In this document: positions 8,807 to 18,079 of the stretch, piece by piece
Layout of the letters: every line of letters begins with the position of its first letter
How positions within the stretch are numbered: the first letter of the stretch is position 1
DNA from: Bradyrhizobium roseum
GTDB lineage: Bacteria; Pseudomonadota; Alphaproteobacteria; Rhizobiales; Xanthobacteraceae
Direction of reading: 5' to 3'
Assembly (NCBI RefSeq): GCF_030413175.1
Contig: NZ_CP129212.1
Span: forward strand, 620,001-684,000
Length of the DNA: 64,000 nt
Notes under the pieces: generated by a model
The model's input: the letters and a program-made list of their open reading frames with translations, nothing else
Databases searched by the model: none
What the model was told of the DNA's origin: nothing
Program-made: the position numbers and the translations under genes

Positions 8807-10402
8807 ATGACCAATCTCGCAGCAACCGGCGGCGTGCCCGGTCCCGGCCGGATCGGAAGGGTCGCGATCGGCGATCTCTTGAAGCGCGCAGCAGCGCGGT
8901 TTCCGGATCGCATTGCACTGACCGACGGTGCGCGCCGCGTGACCTATACCGAACTCGAACAGGACGCCAACCGTTTCGCCAATTACCTCGTCCAGCGCGG
9001 ACTGAAGCCGGGCGAAAAGATTTCCACGATCTGCAACAATTCCGTCGAGTTCGTCAAAGCGCTGTTCGGCGTCCACCGCGCCGGCCTGGTGTGGGTGCCG
9101 ATCAACACCATGCTCGGGCCGGCCGACATGGATTACATCCTCGATCACGCCGAGGTGCGCTTTGCGTTGATCGACGATGCCATGCATGCGCAGCCCGATC
9201 GCCGCGCCGCGCTGGAAAAGCGCAACATGCAGATGATCGCGATCGATCTGGCCGGCAAGATCGCCGAGACGGGACTGGAGAACTTCAACGACCTCATCAA
9301 GGGCCAGTCCGAGATCGAGCCCGAGATCGAGATCGACGACCGCGATCTGGCGATGATCATCTACACGTCGGGCACGACGTCGCGGCCGAAGGGCGCGATG
9401 CATTGTCATCTTGCCGTCGTCATGGCCGTGATGAGCAACGCGATCGAAATGAAGCTCGGCCGGGACGACGGCATCACCGGTCAGTTTCCTCTGTTCCACT
9501 GCGCCGGCCACGTGCTGCTGCTGAGCTATCTGTCGGTCGGCGGCCGGATGGCGCTGATGCGCGGCTTCGATCCCGTGGTCTGCATGGAAGCCATCGTGCG
9601 CGACCGGCTGACCGTGTTCGTCGGCCTGTCGCTGATGTACCAGGCGATCCTCGATCACCCGCGCCGCCGGGAGTTCGATCTTTCGCACTTGCGGACCTGC
9701 ATCTACACCATGGCGCCGATGGGCCGCCCGCTGCTGGAGCGTGCGATGGCCGATATGTGTCCGAATTTCGTGCTGAGTTCAGGCCAGACCGAAATGTATC
9801 CGGCCACCACGATGTCGCAGCCCGACCGCCAGCTCGAACGCTTTGGCAATTATTGGGGCGAGTCTCTGATCGTCAACGAGACGGCAATCATGGATGACAA
9901 CGGCAATCTGCTGCCACGCGGGCAGGTCGGCGAACTCGTGCATCGCGGGCCGAACGTCATGATGGGCTACTATAAGGATCCGAAGGCGACGGAGGAAGCG
10001 CGCAAGTTCGGCTGGCATCACACCGGCGATCTCGCGCTGATCGACGAGCATGGCGAGGTGCTGTTCCTCGACCGCAAGAAGGACATGATCAAGTCCGGCG
10101 GCGAGAACGTTGCCTCGGTCAATATCGAGGAGACGCTGCTGGCGCATCCCGCCGTGCAGAACGCCGCCGTGGTCGGCCTGCCGCATCCGCAATGGGGCGA
10201 GGCGGTGTCCGCCTTCGTCAAGCTGAAGCCGGGCGCGCAGGCCGATGAAGCCGCGATATCAGAACATTGCCGCAAGCATCTCGGCGGCTTCAAGGTGCCG
10301 AAACTGGTGCGGATCCTCGACGAGATGCCGATGACGGCGACCGGAAAACTGCGCAAGGTCGAGCTGCGCCAGGCCTTCAGCGAACATTTTGTCGGAAAGT
10401 AG
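8807..10402 (+). CDS. Acyl-CoA synthetase (AMP-forming), class I adenylate-forming
   Basis: A 531-aa ligase that activates a carboxylic acid with ATP and CoA through an acyl-adenylate. The chosen ATG follows GACGAGGACCAA; a TTG 15 nt upstream is less likely. The P-loop-like motif YTSGTTSRPKGAMH is near residue 188. HTGDLALIDEHGEVLFLDR with KSGGENV near 410 is the hinge/A8 region, and the catalytic lysine motif TATGKLRKVEL is near 513. It lies after the BKACE gene and just 2 bp before the carboxylase beta gene, so it is probably the entry step of the pathway. It resembles medium/long-chain or aryl acid ligases; the exact acid is unknown. Confidence 0.9.
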   Translation: MTNLAATGGVPGPGRIGRVAIGDLLKRAAARFPDRIALTDGARRVTYTELEQDANRFANYLVQRGLKPGEKISTICNNSVEFVKALFGVHRAGLVWVPINTMLGPADMDYILDHAEVRFALIDDAMHAQPDRRAALEKRNMQMIAIDLAGKIAETGLENFNDLIKGQSEIEPEIEIDDRDLAMIIYTSGTTSRPKGAMHCHLAVVMAVMSNAIEMKLGRDDGITGQFPLFHCAGHVLLLSYLSVGGRMALMRGFDPVVCMEAIVRDRLTVFVGLSLMYQAILDHPRRREFDLSHLRTCIYTMAPMGRPLLERAMADMCPNFVLSSGQTEMYPATTMSQPDRQLERFGNYWGESLIVNETAIMDDNGNLLPRGQVGELVHRGPNVMMGYYKDPKATEEARKFGWHHTGDLALIDEHGEVLFLDRKKDMIKSGGENVASVNIEETLLAHPAVQNAAVVGLPHPQWGEAVSAFVKLKPGAQADEAAISEHCRKHLGGFKVPKLVRILDEMPMTATGKLRKVELRQAFSEHFVGK

Positions 10403-10404
10403 CA

Positions 10405-12021
10405 ATGGCCCTTTTGGAATCCACGATTGCGACCGGCAGCGCGGCCTACAAGGCCAACCGCGACGGCATGCTGGCGCTGATTGCGCGAATGCGGTCGCTC
10501 GAAGATCGCACCCGCGCTGCCTCGGCCGCCGCAAAAGATCGCTTCCACAGGCGGGGACAGTTGCTGCCGCGCGAGCGCGTGGCGCTGGTGCTCGACCCCG
10601 GCTCGCCCTTCATCGAACTGTCGACGCTTGCCGGCTACATGTTCGACGTCCCCGATGCCGACAAGAGCGTGCCCGGCGGGGGCCTCGTTGCCGGCATCGG
10701 CTTCGTCTCCGGCATCCGCTGCATGGTCAGCGCCAACGATTCCGGGATCGATGCCGGCGCGCTGCAGCCCTATGGCCTCGACAAGACGCTGCGGGTGCAG
10801 GAACTGGCGCTGGAGAACAAGCTGCCTTACGTGCAACTGGTCGAAAGCGCCGGCGCCAATTTGCTGCGCTACCGGGTCGAGGATTTTATTCGCGGCGGCA
10901 ACATCTTTCGCAATCTCGCCCGCCTCTCCGCAGCGGGGCTGCCCGTCGTCACCGTGACCCATGGTTCGTCGACGGCCGGCGGCGCCTATCAGACTGGCCT
11001 GTCGGATTACATCGTGATGGTCCGCGGCCGGACCCGTGCATTCCTCGCCGGCCCGCCGCTGTTGAAAGCGGCGACAGGCGAGATCGCCACCGAAGAAGAG
11101 CTCGGCGGTGCGGAGATGCACACGTCCGTCTCCGGACTCGGCGATTATCTCGCCGAGGACGACCGCGACGCGCTGCGCATCGCGCGCGACATCATGGCCA
11201 ATATGCAATGGGACCGGCCGAAGCCCGCGGAAGCATCGTTCAAGCCGCCGCGCTACGACGCCGAGGAACTGCTCGGCATCATGCCGATGGACCACAAGCG
11301 GCCCGTCGACATGCGTCAGGCCATCGCGCGCTTCGTCGACGATTCCGATTTCACCGAGTTCGGCGCCAGTTACGGCCCGGCGACCGTCTGTGGCCATGCC
11401 CGCATCGAGGGGCGGGCGATCGGAATCATCACCAACAACGGGCCGCTCGACGTCCCCGGCGCCAACAAGGCGACGCATTTCATCCAGGCCTGCTGCCAGT
11501 CGCGCACGCCGATCCTGTATATGAACAACACGACGGGCTACATGGTCGGCAAGGCCTATGAAGAAGCCGGCATGATCAAGCACGGCTCGAAAATGATCCA
11601 GGCGGTGACGTCGGCGACGGTGCCGCAGATCACGCTCTATTGCGGCGCCTCCTTCGGCGCCGGCAATTACGGCATGTGCGGACGGGGCTTCCATCCGCGC
11701 TTCTGCTTCTCCTGGCCGAACGCCAGAACGGCCGTGATGGGCGGCGAGCAGGCGGCGGAAACGATGGCGATCGTGACCGAGGCTGCCGCCGCGCGGCGGG
11801 GCAAGCCGATCGAGAAAGAAAAGCTCGACGCCATGAAGGCGCAGATCACCGGCGTGTTCGACGGCCAGATGGACGTGTTCTCGACCAGCGCCCGCGTGCT
11901 CGACGACGGCGTGATCGATCCACGCGATACAAGAAGCGTACTCGCCGAAGTGCTGGCGATTTGCGGCGAGGCCGAGGCGCGCACGCCGCAGCGCATGCAG
12001 TTCTCGGTGGCGCGCCCATGA
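10405..12021 (+). CDS. Biotin-dependent acyl-CoA carboxylase, carboxyltransferase (beta) subunit
   Basis: A 538-aa carboxyltransferase, the usual length for methylcrotonyl/propionyl/geranyl-CoA carboxylase beta subunits. The ATG is 2 bp after the ligase stop with GGAAAG upstream. The N domain carries the acyl-CoA-binding GLVAGIGFVSGIRCMVSAND and GSSTAGGAYQTGLSDY, the C domain the biotin-binding NNGPLDVPGANKATHFIQ, YMNNTTGYMVG and GASFGAGNYGMCGRGFHPRF. It moves carboxyl from carboxybiotin to an acyl- or enoyl-CoA. Its stop overlaps the alpha-subunit ATG (ATGA), implying translational coupling. The pattern is closer to MCC/GCC-type than ACC-type enzymes, but the substrate is unassigned. Confidence 0.92.
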   Translation: MALLESTIATGSAAYKANRDGMLALIARMRSLEDRTRAASAAAKDRFHRRGQLLPRERVALVLDPGSPFIELSTLAGYMFDVPDADKSVPGGGLVAGIGFVSGIRCMVSANDSGIDAGALQPYGLDKTLRVQELALENKLPYVQLVESAGANLLRYRVEDFIRGGNIFRNLARLSAAGLPVVTVTHGSSTAGGAYQTGLSDYIVMVRGRTRAFLAGPPLLKAATGEIATEEELGGAEMHTSVSGLGDYLAEDDRDALRIARDIMANMQWDRPKPAEASFKPPRYDAEELLGIMPMDHKRPVDMRQAIARFVDDSDFTEFGASYGPATVCGHARIEGRAIGIITNNGPLDVPGANKATHFIQACCQSRTPILYMNNTTGYMVGKAYEEAGMIKHGSKMIQAVTSATVPQITLYCGASFGAGNYGMCGRGFHPRFCFSWPNARTAVMGGEQAAETMAIVTEAAAARRGKPIEKEKLDAMKAQITGVFDGQMDVFSTSARVLDDGVIDPRDTRSVLAEVLAICGEAEARTPQRMQFSVARP

Positions 12022-14015
12022 GCGACCAGATGATGAAGCGGACGCCGTTCTTCAAGATCCTCGTCGCCAACCGCGGCGAGATCGCGCTGCGGATTATGCG
12101 CACCGCACGCCGGCTGGGCTACGGCGTGGTCGCCGTCTATTCGGATGCCGATCGCGACGCACTGCATGTGCGCGAAGCGGATTCCGCTGTGCGGATCGGC
12201 GAAGCGCTGCCGGCGCAGTCTTATTTGCGGATCGAGGCGATTATCGCTGCCGCCAAAGCCAGTGGCGCCGGCGCTGTGCATCCGGGCTATGGCTTTCTCG
12301 CCGAAAACGAAGAGTTTGCGCGGGCTTGCCGCGACGCTGGGCTGGTGTTCATCGGCCCGTCGCCGGAAGCGATTCGGGCGATGGGCAACAAGGCGGGCGC
12401 CAAGGACATCATGCGGAAGGCCGGCGTGCCGTGCGTGCCCGGCTATCAGGGCGCCGACCAGAGCGACACCGTGATGCTGGCGGAGGCGAGGAAGATCGGC
12501 TTCCCCGTCATGATCAAGGCGGTCGCCGGCGGTGGCGGGCGCGGCATGCGGCTGGTTGCGGATGCGGCGGCGTTCCCGGACGCTCTGCGCAGCGCGCGAT
12601 CTGAGGCGCAAGGCGCGTTCGGCGACGGCAATGTGATCCTGGAACGCGCCATCCTCAATCCCCGCCACATCGAGATCCAGGTGTTCGGCGATCGCTACGG
12701 CAACGCCATCCATCTCGGCGAACGCGATTGCTCGGTGCAGCGAAGGCACCAGAAGCTGATCGAGGAAGCGCCGTCGCCGGCGGTGAACCGCAAATTGCGC
12801 GCGCGGATGGGTGAGGTTGCCGTCGCCGCGGTGAGGCAACTTCGCTATGAAGGCGCAGGGACGCTGGAGTTCCTGCTCGATCCGTCGGGCGAGTTCTATT
12901 TCATGGAAATGAACACCCGGCTGCAGGTCGAACATCCCGTCACCGAGGCGATCACCGGCCTCGATCTTGTCGAGCTGCAGCTGCGGGTCGCGGGTGGCGA
13001 GCCGCTGGGACTGGTGCAGGAGGACGTCACATTCTCGGGCCACGCCATCGAGGTGCGGCTGTGTTCGGAAGACGCCGGCCACGATTTCGTGCCCCAGTCC
13101 GGCAAAATGGCGCTGTGGCAGATGCCGGACGGTGTTCGGGCCGAGCATGCGCTGCAATCGGGCTCCGAGATTCCGCCGTTCTATGATTCGATGATCGCGA
13201 AACTGATCAGTCACGGCGCCGACCGCAACGAGGCGCGGGCCCGGCTGATCTGCGCCCTGGAGCAGACCGTTGCGTTCGGCGTCACCACCAATCAGGGATT
13301 TCTGATTTCCTGCCTGCGTCATCCCGGCTTCGCCAGGGGCGAGGCGACCACTTCTTTCATCGGCGAGCATCGCGACGAGTTGCTGGCGTCACGTCAAGAC
13401 GACAAGGCGGAAACCGCGCTGGCGGCCTTGCTGCTCTACGTCACCAACTCCCACGCGCCGCCCTGGCGCAGGGGGCGAAGCCTGGCCGCGACGTTTCCGC
13501 TGACGATGCGGATCGATCGTGGCCTTGGCGCGCAGGAGGTGGACATCGTGCGCGGCCGCGACGGCGGCTATGTCGCCGTTGTCGATGGCAGCGAGATTCG
13601 CTTCGAGCTCGACGAGCTTGGTCCCGATACGATCCGCTTCCACGACGGCGATCTGATGGGATCGGCAAAATTCCTGCGCGATGGCGACCGGCTATACGTC
13701 CTGCACCGCGGCGTCACGATTGCCGCGCGTGACCTGACGCTGGCGGCGCCGGTATCCGCGGCAACCAGCGGCGGCGACGGCAAGGTACGCGCGGCGATGA
13801 ACGGCCGCGTGGTCGCCGTCCTGGTCAAGCCCGGCGAGCAGGTTGCCGCCGGCCAGCCGGTGATGACGCTCGAAGCGATGAAGATGGAACATGTGCATAC
13901 GGCGGGTGTCGCCGGCACGGTTTCGTCGATCGATGTCGTCGAAGGCGAGCAGGTGACGACAGGCAGGATCGTGGTGGAGATCGCGGGGGCGCTATCCTCT
14001 TCACCCGCCCCTTGA
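12018..14015 (+). CDS. Biotin-dependent acyl-CoA carboxylase, biotin carboxylase/BCCP (alpha) subunit
   Basis: A 665-aa fusion of biotin carboxylase (about 9-450), a linker domain, and a C-terminal biotinyl domain. FKILVANRGEIALRIMRTAR opens the carboxylase. Also visible are the glycine-rich ATP loop VAGGGGRGMRLV, catalytic MNTRLQVEHPVTE, and the biotin-acceptor EAMKMEH with Lys622. It overlaps the beta gene by 4 bp. The combination with the beta subunit matches LiuD/AtuF-like alpha subunits, yet no enoyl-CoA hydratase or HMG-CoA lyase gene follows. The last codons (Ser-Ser-Pro-Ala-Pro, TGA) are encoded by the left end of a palindromic repeat, as in the GST gene ending at 6630. It ends the forward cluster. 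Confidence 0.93.
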   Translation: MSDQMMKRTPFFKILVANRGEIALRIMRTARRLGYGVVAVYSDADRDALHVREADSAVRIGEALPAQSYLRIEAIIAAAKASGAGAVHPGYGFLAENEEFARACRDAGLVFIGPSPEAIRAMGNKAGAKDIMRKAGVPCVPGYQGADQSDTVMLAEARKIGFPVMIKAVAGGGGRGMRLVADAAAFPDALRSARSEAQGAFGDGNVILERAILNPRHIEIQVFGDRYGNAIHLGERDCSVQRRHQKLIEEAPSPAVNRKLRARMGEVAVAAVRQLRYEGAGTLEFLLDPSGEFYFMEMNTRLQVEHPVTEAITGLDLVELQLRVAGGEPLGLVQEDVTFSGHAIEVRLCSEDAGHDFVPQSGKMALWQMPDGVRAEHALQSGSEIPPFYDSMIAKLISHGADRNEARARLICALEQTVAFGVTTNQGFLISCLRHPGFARGEATTSFIGEHRDELLASRQDDKAETALAALLLYVTNSHAPPWRRGRSLAATFPLTMRIDRGLGAQEVDIVRGRDGGYVAVVDGSEIRFELDELGPDTIRFHDGDLMGSAKFLRDGDRLYVLHRGVTIAARDLTLAAPVSAATSGGDGKVRAAMNGRVVAVLVKPGEQVAAGQPVMTLEAMKMEHVHTAGVAGTVSSIDVVEGEQVTTGRIVVEIAGALSSSPAP

Positions 14016-14168
14016 GGGGGCGGGTCGTCACGCATCGCAAGATGCGTGACGGGGTGGGGTGACAGGCTCTCCACTGGGACGGTGCCCGTGTTGAGAGATC
14101 ACCCCACCCCGTCTCGCATTTCGCTTCGCTCAACGCGAGCCGACCCGCCCCCTCAAGGGGCGGGTGAA
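13999..14168. repeat. Palindromic repeat element (CACCCGCCCC family), copy B
   Basis: About 170 bp bounded by the same outer arms as the copy at 6614, with near-identical left and right thirds and a shorter, different centre. The inner hairpin TCACGCATC-N-GATGCGTGA parallels the one in copy A. The left 17 bases encode the end of the carboxylase alpha subunit, including its stop. The convergent ABC-transporter ATPase gene ends 6 bp beyond the right arm, so the element fills the whole space between two converging operons and probably serves as their bidirectional terminator. Confidence 0.9.
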
Positions 14169-14174
14169 GAGATC

Positions 14175-15173
14175 TCACGAATTCTCCGCTCGCCCCGTCC
14201 CCTCATTCAGCCAGCACGCCACCTGATGTCCCTCACCGGCGTCTGCCAGCGCCGGGCGGTCCACCTTGCAGCGGTCCATCACATAGCGGCAGCGCGTGTG
14301 AAACGCGCAGCCCGACGGCGGGTTGATCGGGCTCGGGACGTCGCCGTCGACCATCGGCGCCAGCTTCTTCGCCTTGGGATCGGCGATCGGCACCGAGGCC
14401 AGCAGCGCCTGGGTGTAGGGGTGACGCGGGTTGGCGAACAGTTCTGTCTTGTCGGCGATCTCGACGATGCGGCCGAGATACATCACCGCGACCCGGTGGC
14501 TGATATGGGCGACGACGGCGAGATCATGCGCAATGAACAGATATGAAAAACCGTGCTTGCGCTGCAGGTCGATCAGCAGATTGATCACCTGCGCTTGGAT
14601 CGAGACGTCGAGCGCCGAGACCGGCTCGTCGCATACGATCAGCTTTGGCCCGAGCGACAGTGCCCGCGCGATGCAGATGCGCTGACGCTGGCCGCCGGAG
14701 AACTGGTGCGGATAGTTCTTCATCTGGTCGGCGCGCAGGCCGACCTGCGCAAACAATTCGGCAACGCGTTCCTGCTGCGCGCGGCCGGTAGCGAGGCCGT
14801 GCACCGCGAGCGGCTCGCCGACGATGTCGCCCGCGGTCATGCGCGGGTTGAGCGAGGCGAACGGGTCCTGGAACACGATCTGCATCGAACGTCGGTGCGG
14901 TCGCATCTCGGCCTTGCTGAGGCCGATGATGTCGGTGCCGTCGAGCTTGATGGCGCCGGAGGACGGCTCCACCAGCCGCAGCACGGTGCGCGCCACCGTC
15001 GATTTGCCGCAGCCGGACTCGCCGACCATGCCGAGCGTCTCGCCCTTGCCGACCGAGAAACTGACGCCGTCGACGGCATGCACGGTGCCGACCTGCCGGC
15101 GCAGAATGCCGCCGCGCACGGCGTAATGCTTGACGAGGTCGGTGACCTCCAGCAGGGGGCGTTGATCGGTCAT
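14175..15173 (-). CDS. Dipeptide/oligopeptide-type ABC transporter ATPase (DppF/OppF-like)
   Basis: A 332-aa ATPase. The start ATG at 15173 overlaps the stop of the upstream ATPase (ATGA); an in-frame codon further upstream is less likely. It has Walker [11 protein letters not shown]-loop [11 protein letters not shown], signature [15 protein letters not shown] and Walker [13 protein letters not shown]. The C-terminal oligopeptide-transporter extension has [13 protein letters not shown] and a Cys-containing [15 protein letters not shown], a region that in some relatives binds an iron-sulfur cluster. It is the last gene of a five-gene importer operon. It energises uptake together with the DppD-like ATPase. 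Confidence 0.92.
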   Translation of the reverse strand: MTDQRPLLEVTDLVKHYAVRGGILRRQVGTVHAVDGVSFSVGKGETLGMVGESGCGKSTVARTVLRLVEPSSGAIKLDGTDIIGLSKAEMRPHRRSMQIVFQDPFASLNPRMTAGDIVGEPLAVHGLATGRAQQERVAELFAQVGLRADQMKNYPHQFSGGQRQRICIARALSLGPKLIVCDEPVSALDVSIQAQVINLLIDLQRKHGFSYLFIAHDLAVVAHISHRVAVMYLGRIVEIADKTELFANPRHPYTQALLASVPIADPKAKKLAPMVDGDVPSPINPPSGCAFHTRCRYVMDRCKVDRPALADAGEGHQVACWLNEGTGRAENS

Positions 15174-16183
15174 GGCGCGCCTACCAGTTCCGCCGCGCGC
15201 CAGCATGCCGCGTGATGAGCGCCATCGACTTCCTGCAACGGCGGATATTCGGCGCGGCAGCGGTCGATGGCGAGGCTGCAGCGCGGCGCAAAGGCGCAGC
15301 CCGGCGGCAGGTTGGTCAGCGACGGCACCATGCCGGGAATTTCGTTCAACCGGGCATCGGTCTTGGCGCCGAACGAGATCACCGCCGGCATCGAGGCCAT
15401 CAGCCCGCGCGTGTACGGATGTTTCGGGTTGGCGAACAAATCTTCCACCGTGGCTTCCTCGACCTTCTTGCCGGCATACATCACGATGACGCGCTGCGCT
15501 GTCTGCGCCACCACGCCGAGGTCGTGCGTGATCAGGATCAACCCGGTGCCGAGCGTCTTCTGCAGATCGACAATCAGCGCCAGGATCTGGGCCTGGATCG
15601 TCACGTCGAGCGCGGTGGTCGGCTCGTCCGCGATCAGCAGCGCCGGCCGGCAGGCCAGCGCCATCGCGATCATCGCGCGCTGCCGCATGCCGCCGGAAAG
15701 CTGATGCGGATATTCCTGCGCGCGCCGCTCCGGCTCGGGAATGCGAACCAGGCGCAGCATCTCGACCGCCTTGGCCCAGGTCTCCTTGGAGGTCATGTCG
15801 CGATGCAGGCGGAGCACCTCGGTGATCTGGTCGCCGATCCGCATCACTGGGTTGAGCGAGGTCATCGGTTCCTGAAAGATCATCGAGATCCGGTTGCCCC
15901 GGATCTTGCGCATCTCCGCCTCGCCGAGGCCGAGCAGGTCGGTGCCCTCCAGCGTCACCGAGCCGCCGATCACCCGGCCGGGCGGGTCCGGCACCAGCCG
16001 CATCACCGACAGCGCGGTCACGCTCTTGCCGCAGCCGGATTCGCCGACGATCGCCAGCGTCTCGCCGCGGCGCACGGTGAACGACACGTCGTCGACCGCG
16101 CGGAACAGGCCGGAGTTCGTAAAGAACACCGTCTGCAGGTTCTTCACATCGAGAACCGTGTCGTCCTTCTGCGTCTCGGTCAT
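15170..16183 (-). CDS. Dipeptide/oligopeptide-type ABC transporter ATPase (DppD/OppD-like)
   Basis: A 337-aa ATPase. The ATG at 16183 shares one base with the permease stop (TGATG). It has Walker [12 protein letters not shown]-loop [11 protein letters not shown], signature [15 protein letters not shown], Walker [13 protein letters not shown], and the peptide-transporter C-terminal extension ([13 protein letters not shown], then [15 protein letters not shown]). It pairs with the DppF-like ATPase whose gene overlaps its 3' end by 4 bp. All features are intact and of normal length. Confidence 0.92.
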   Translation of the reverse strand: MTETQKDDTVLDVKNLQTVFFTNSGLFRAVDDVSFTVRRGETLAIVGESGCGKSVTALSVMRLVPDPPGRVIGGSVTLEGTDLLGLGEAEMRKIRGNRISMIFQEPMTSLNPVMRIGDQITEVLRLHRDMTSKETWAKAVEMLRLVRIPEPERRAQEYPHQLSGGMRQRAMIAMALACRPALLIADEPTTALDVTIQAQILALIVDLQKTLGTGLILITHDLGVVAQTAQRVIVMYAGKKVEEATVEDLFANPKHPYTRGLMASMPAVISFGAKTDARLNEIPGMVPSLTNLPPGCAFAPRCSLAIDRCRAEYPPLQEVDGAHHAACWRAAELVGAP

Positions 16184-17091
16184 CAGCCGCGCTGCCTCGG
16201 ATCGAGGATGTCGCGCAGCGCGTCGCCGAACAGATTGGTGCCGAACACGGCGAGGCTGATCGCGACGCCGGGGAAGATCACCAGCCACGGCGCCGTGCGG
16301 ACATATTCCGCCGCCGATTCCGACAGCATGCGGCCCCAGGACGGATAGGGCTCGGGAATGCCGAGGCCGAGGAACGACAATGATGCTTCCGTGAGGATGG
16401 TGGAGCCGAGCTGCGCGGTCGCCAGCACGATCAGCGGCGCCAGCGTATTGGGCAGCACGTGGCGGAACGCGATACGGGTCTCGCTCATGCCGATCGATTT
16501 CGCGGCCTCGACGAACGGTAGTTCACGCAGCGCCAGCGTATTGGCGCGGATGACGCGGGAGACCGTCGGGATCAGCGGAATCGCAATGGCAATGATGACA
16601 TTCGGCAGCGACGGGCCGAGCGCCGCCGTCATCACCAGCGCCAGCACCAGGAGCGGCAGGGCCTGCAGAATGTCGGTGACGCGCTGAAATACCAGATCGA
16701 CCCAGCCCGACAGATAGCCGGAGGCGAGGCCGACGAGGACGCCGAGCGACGATCCCAGCACAGTGGCGCCGATGCCGACGGCGAGCGAGATCCGCGCCCC
16801 GTGCACGATCCGGCTCCAGACGTCGCGGCCGAATGAATCGGTGCCCATCCAGTGCGCGGCGCTGGGCCCGGCCAGCCGCTGCGCGGAGTCGACGCTGAGC
16901 GGATCGTAGCGGCAGATCAGGTCGGCCGAGATCGCCATCCAGACGAACATCACCATGATGAGCAGACCGATGGTGCCCAGCACATAGCGCTGGGCAAGAA
17001 ACAGCAGCCGGCGCCAGCCATGCGTCGAGTAGGCGCCGGCCCGTCTCAGCTCGCTGTCGAAATTGATCGTGGCCAAACTCTTAATCCCCAT
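16183..17091 (-). CDS. Dipeptide/oligopeptide-type ABC transporter permease (DppC/OppC-like)
   Basis: A 302-aa inner-membrane permease with an N-terminal anchor helix ([17 protein letters not shown], about 36-55) and five further membrane segments. [23 protein letters not shown] is the DppC hallmark after the first periplasmic loop (near residues 85-107). The EAA loop is [21 protein letters not shown] near 200. It overlaps the DppB-like gene by 11 bp and the DppD-like ATPase gene by one base, so the operon is tightly coupled. Confidence 0.92.
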   Translation of the reverse strand: MGIKSLATINFDSELRRAGAYSTHGWRRLLFLAQRYVLGTIGLLIMVMFVWMAISADLICRYDPLSVDSAQRLAGPSAAHWMGTDSFGRDVWSRIVHGARISLAVGIGATVLGSSLGVLVGLASGYLSGWVDLVFQRVTDILQALPLLVLALVMTAALGPSLPNVIIAIAIPLIPTVSRVIRANTLALRELPFVEAAKSIGMSETRIAFRHVLPNTLAPLIVLATAQLGSTILTEASLSFLGLGIPEPYPSWGRMLSESAAEYVRTAPWLVIFPGVAISLAVFGTNLFGDALRDILDPRQRG

Positions 17092-18028
17092 ACCGGATGC
17101 GCGGGTCGATCGCCGCGTAAAGCATGTCGACGGTGAAGTTCGCGACCACCACGACGACGGCGATCAGCATCACAAGATTCTGCACGATCGGGTAATCGCG
17201 CCAGCGCAGCGCCTCGACCAGGAAGCGGGCGACGCCGGGAATATTGAACACGGTTTCCGTGACGATGAGACCGCCGATCAAAAACGCCGCCTCGATGCCG
17301 ATCACGGTGATGACGGGCAGAATGGCGTTCTTCAGCGCGTGGCGATAATTGACCGACGATTCCGAGGCGCCCTTGGCGCGCGCGGTGCGGATATAGTCCT
17401 GGCGCAGGATTTCCAGCATCGAGGAACGCGTGATGCGCATGGTCAGGGCGGCGCTGCGGAAGCCGACGGCCATTGCCGGAACCGCGTAGATCGCGAACGC
17501 CTCGGTCCAGGTCTTCGGGTTCGGGTTGTAGATCGGCATGGCGCCGAACAGCGAGACCGACGCCATCAGCACCAGCAGGCCGAGCCAGAACGAGGGCAGC
17601 GACAGCCCGCTCAGGCTGACGAGGCGGAGGGTGTAGTCGAGCTTCGATCCCTGATGCACCGCGCTGATGACGCCCAAGGGAATGCCGATCGAGGCCGAGA
17701 ACAGCAACGCCAGCGCCGCCAGCCGCGCGGTGATCGGAATCCGCGGCAGGATCTCGTCCAGTGCGGGCTTCTCCGAGACGTAGGAATAGCCGAGGTCGCC
17801 GCGTAACAGCCCGCCGATCCAGTTCAGGTACTGCTGCCAAATCGGCAGGTCGAGGCCGAGCTCCTTTTCGAGGTTGGCCTTGTCGGTGGGATCGACGAAG
17901 CCGGCGGCGTCGAACAGGATATCCACGATGTTGCCGGGAACGACGCGCAGCAGTACGAAGATGATGATCGAGATCCCGATCAGGGTCACGAGCATCAAGG
18001 CGAGGCGTCGCACGATATAAGCAAACAC
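17081..18028 (-). CDS. Dipeptide/oligopeptide-type ABC transporter permease (DppB/OppB-like)
   Basis: A 315-aa inner-membrane permease. The N-terminal helix RRLALMLVTLIGISIIIFVLL is followed by RVVPGN, the DppB signature, and a periplasmic loop ending GLDLPIWQQYLNWIGGLLRGDLG. The EAA loop is RTARAKGASESSVNYRHALKN near residue 215, and the C-terminus DPRIRYGD is typical. It forms the channel with the DppC-like protein. It starts 51 bp after the binding-protein gene, with no terminator visible between. Confidence 0.92.
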   Translation of the reverse strand: MFAYIVRRLALMLVTLIGISIIIFVLLRVVPGNIVDILFDAAGFVDPTDKANLEKELGLDLPIWQQYLNWIGGLLRGDLGYSYVSEKPALDEILPRIPITARLAALALLFSASIGIPLGVISAVHQGSKLDYTLRLVSLSGLSLPSFWLGLLVLMASVSLFGAMPIYNPNPKTWTEAFAIYAVPAMAVGFRSAALTMRITRSSMLEILRQDYIRTARAKGASESSVNYRHALKNAILPVITVIGIEAAFLIGGLIVTETVFNIPGVARFLVEALRWRDYPIVQNLVMLIAVVVVVANFTVDMLYAAIDPRIRYGD

Positions 18029-18079
18029 CTAGGCGGTTCTCCCCGGCAGGCTGGATTGTTCTTGCGGCTGGACGCTACT

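Noticed and set aside
10018..13370. Two long reverse-strand open frames of more than 550 codons opposite the ligase and carboxylase genes
   Set aside because: They are mirror frames of strongly conserved forward genes, with no domain and no ribosome-binding site.
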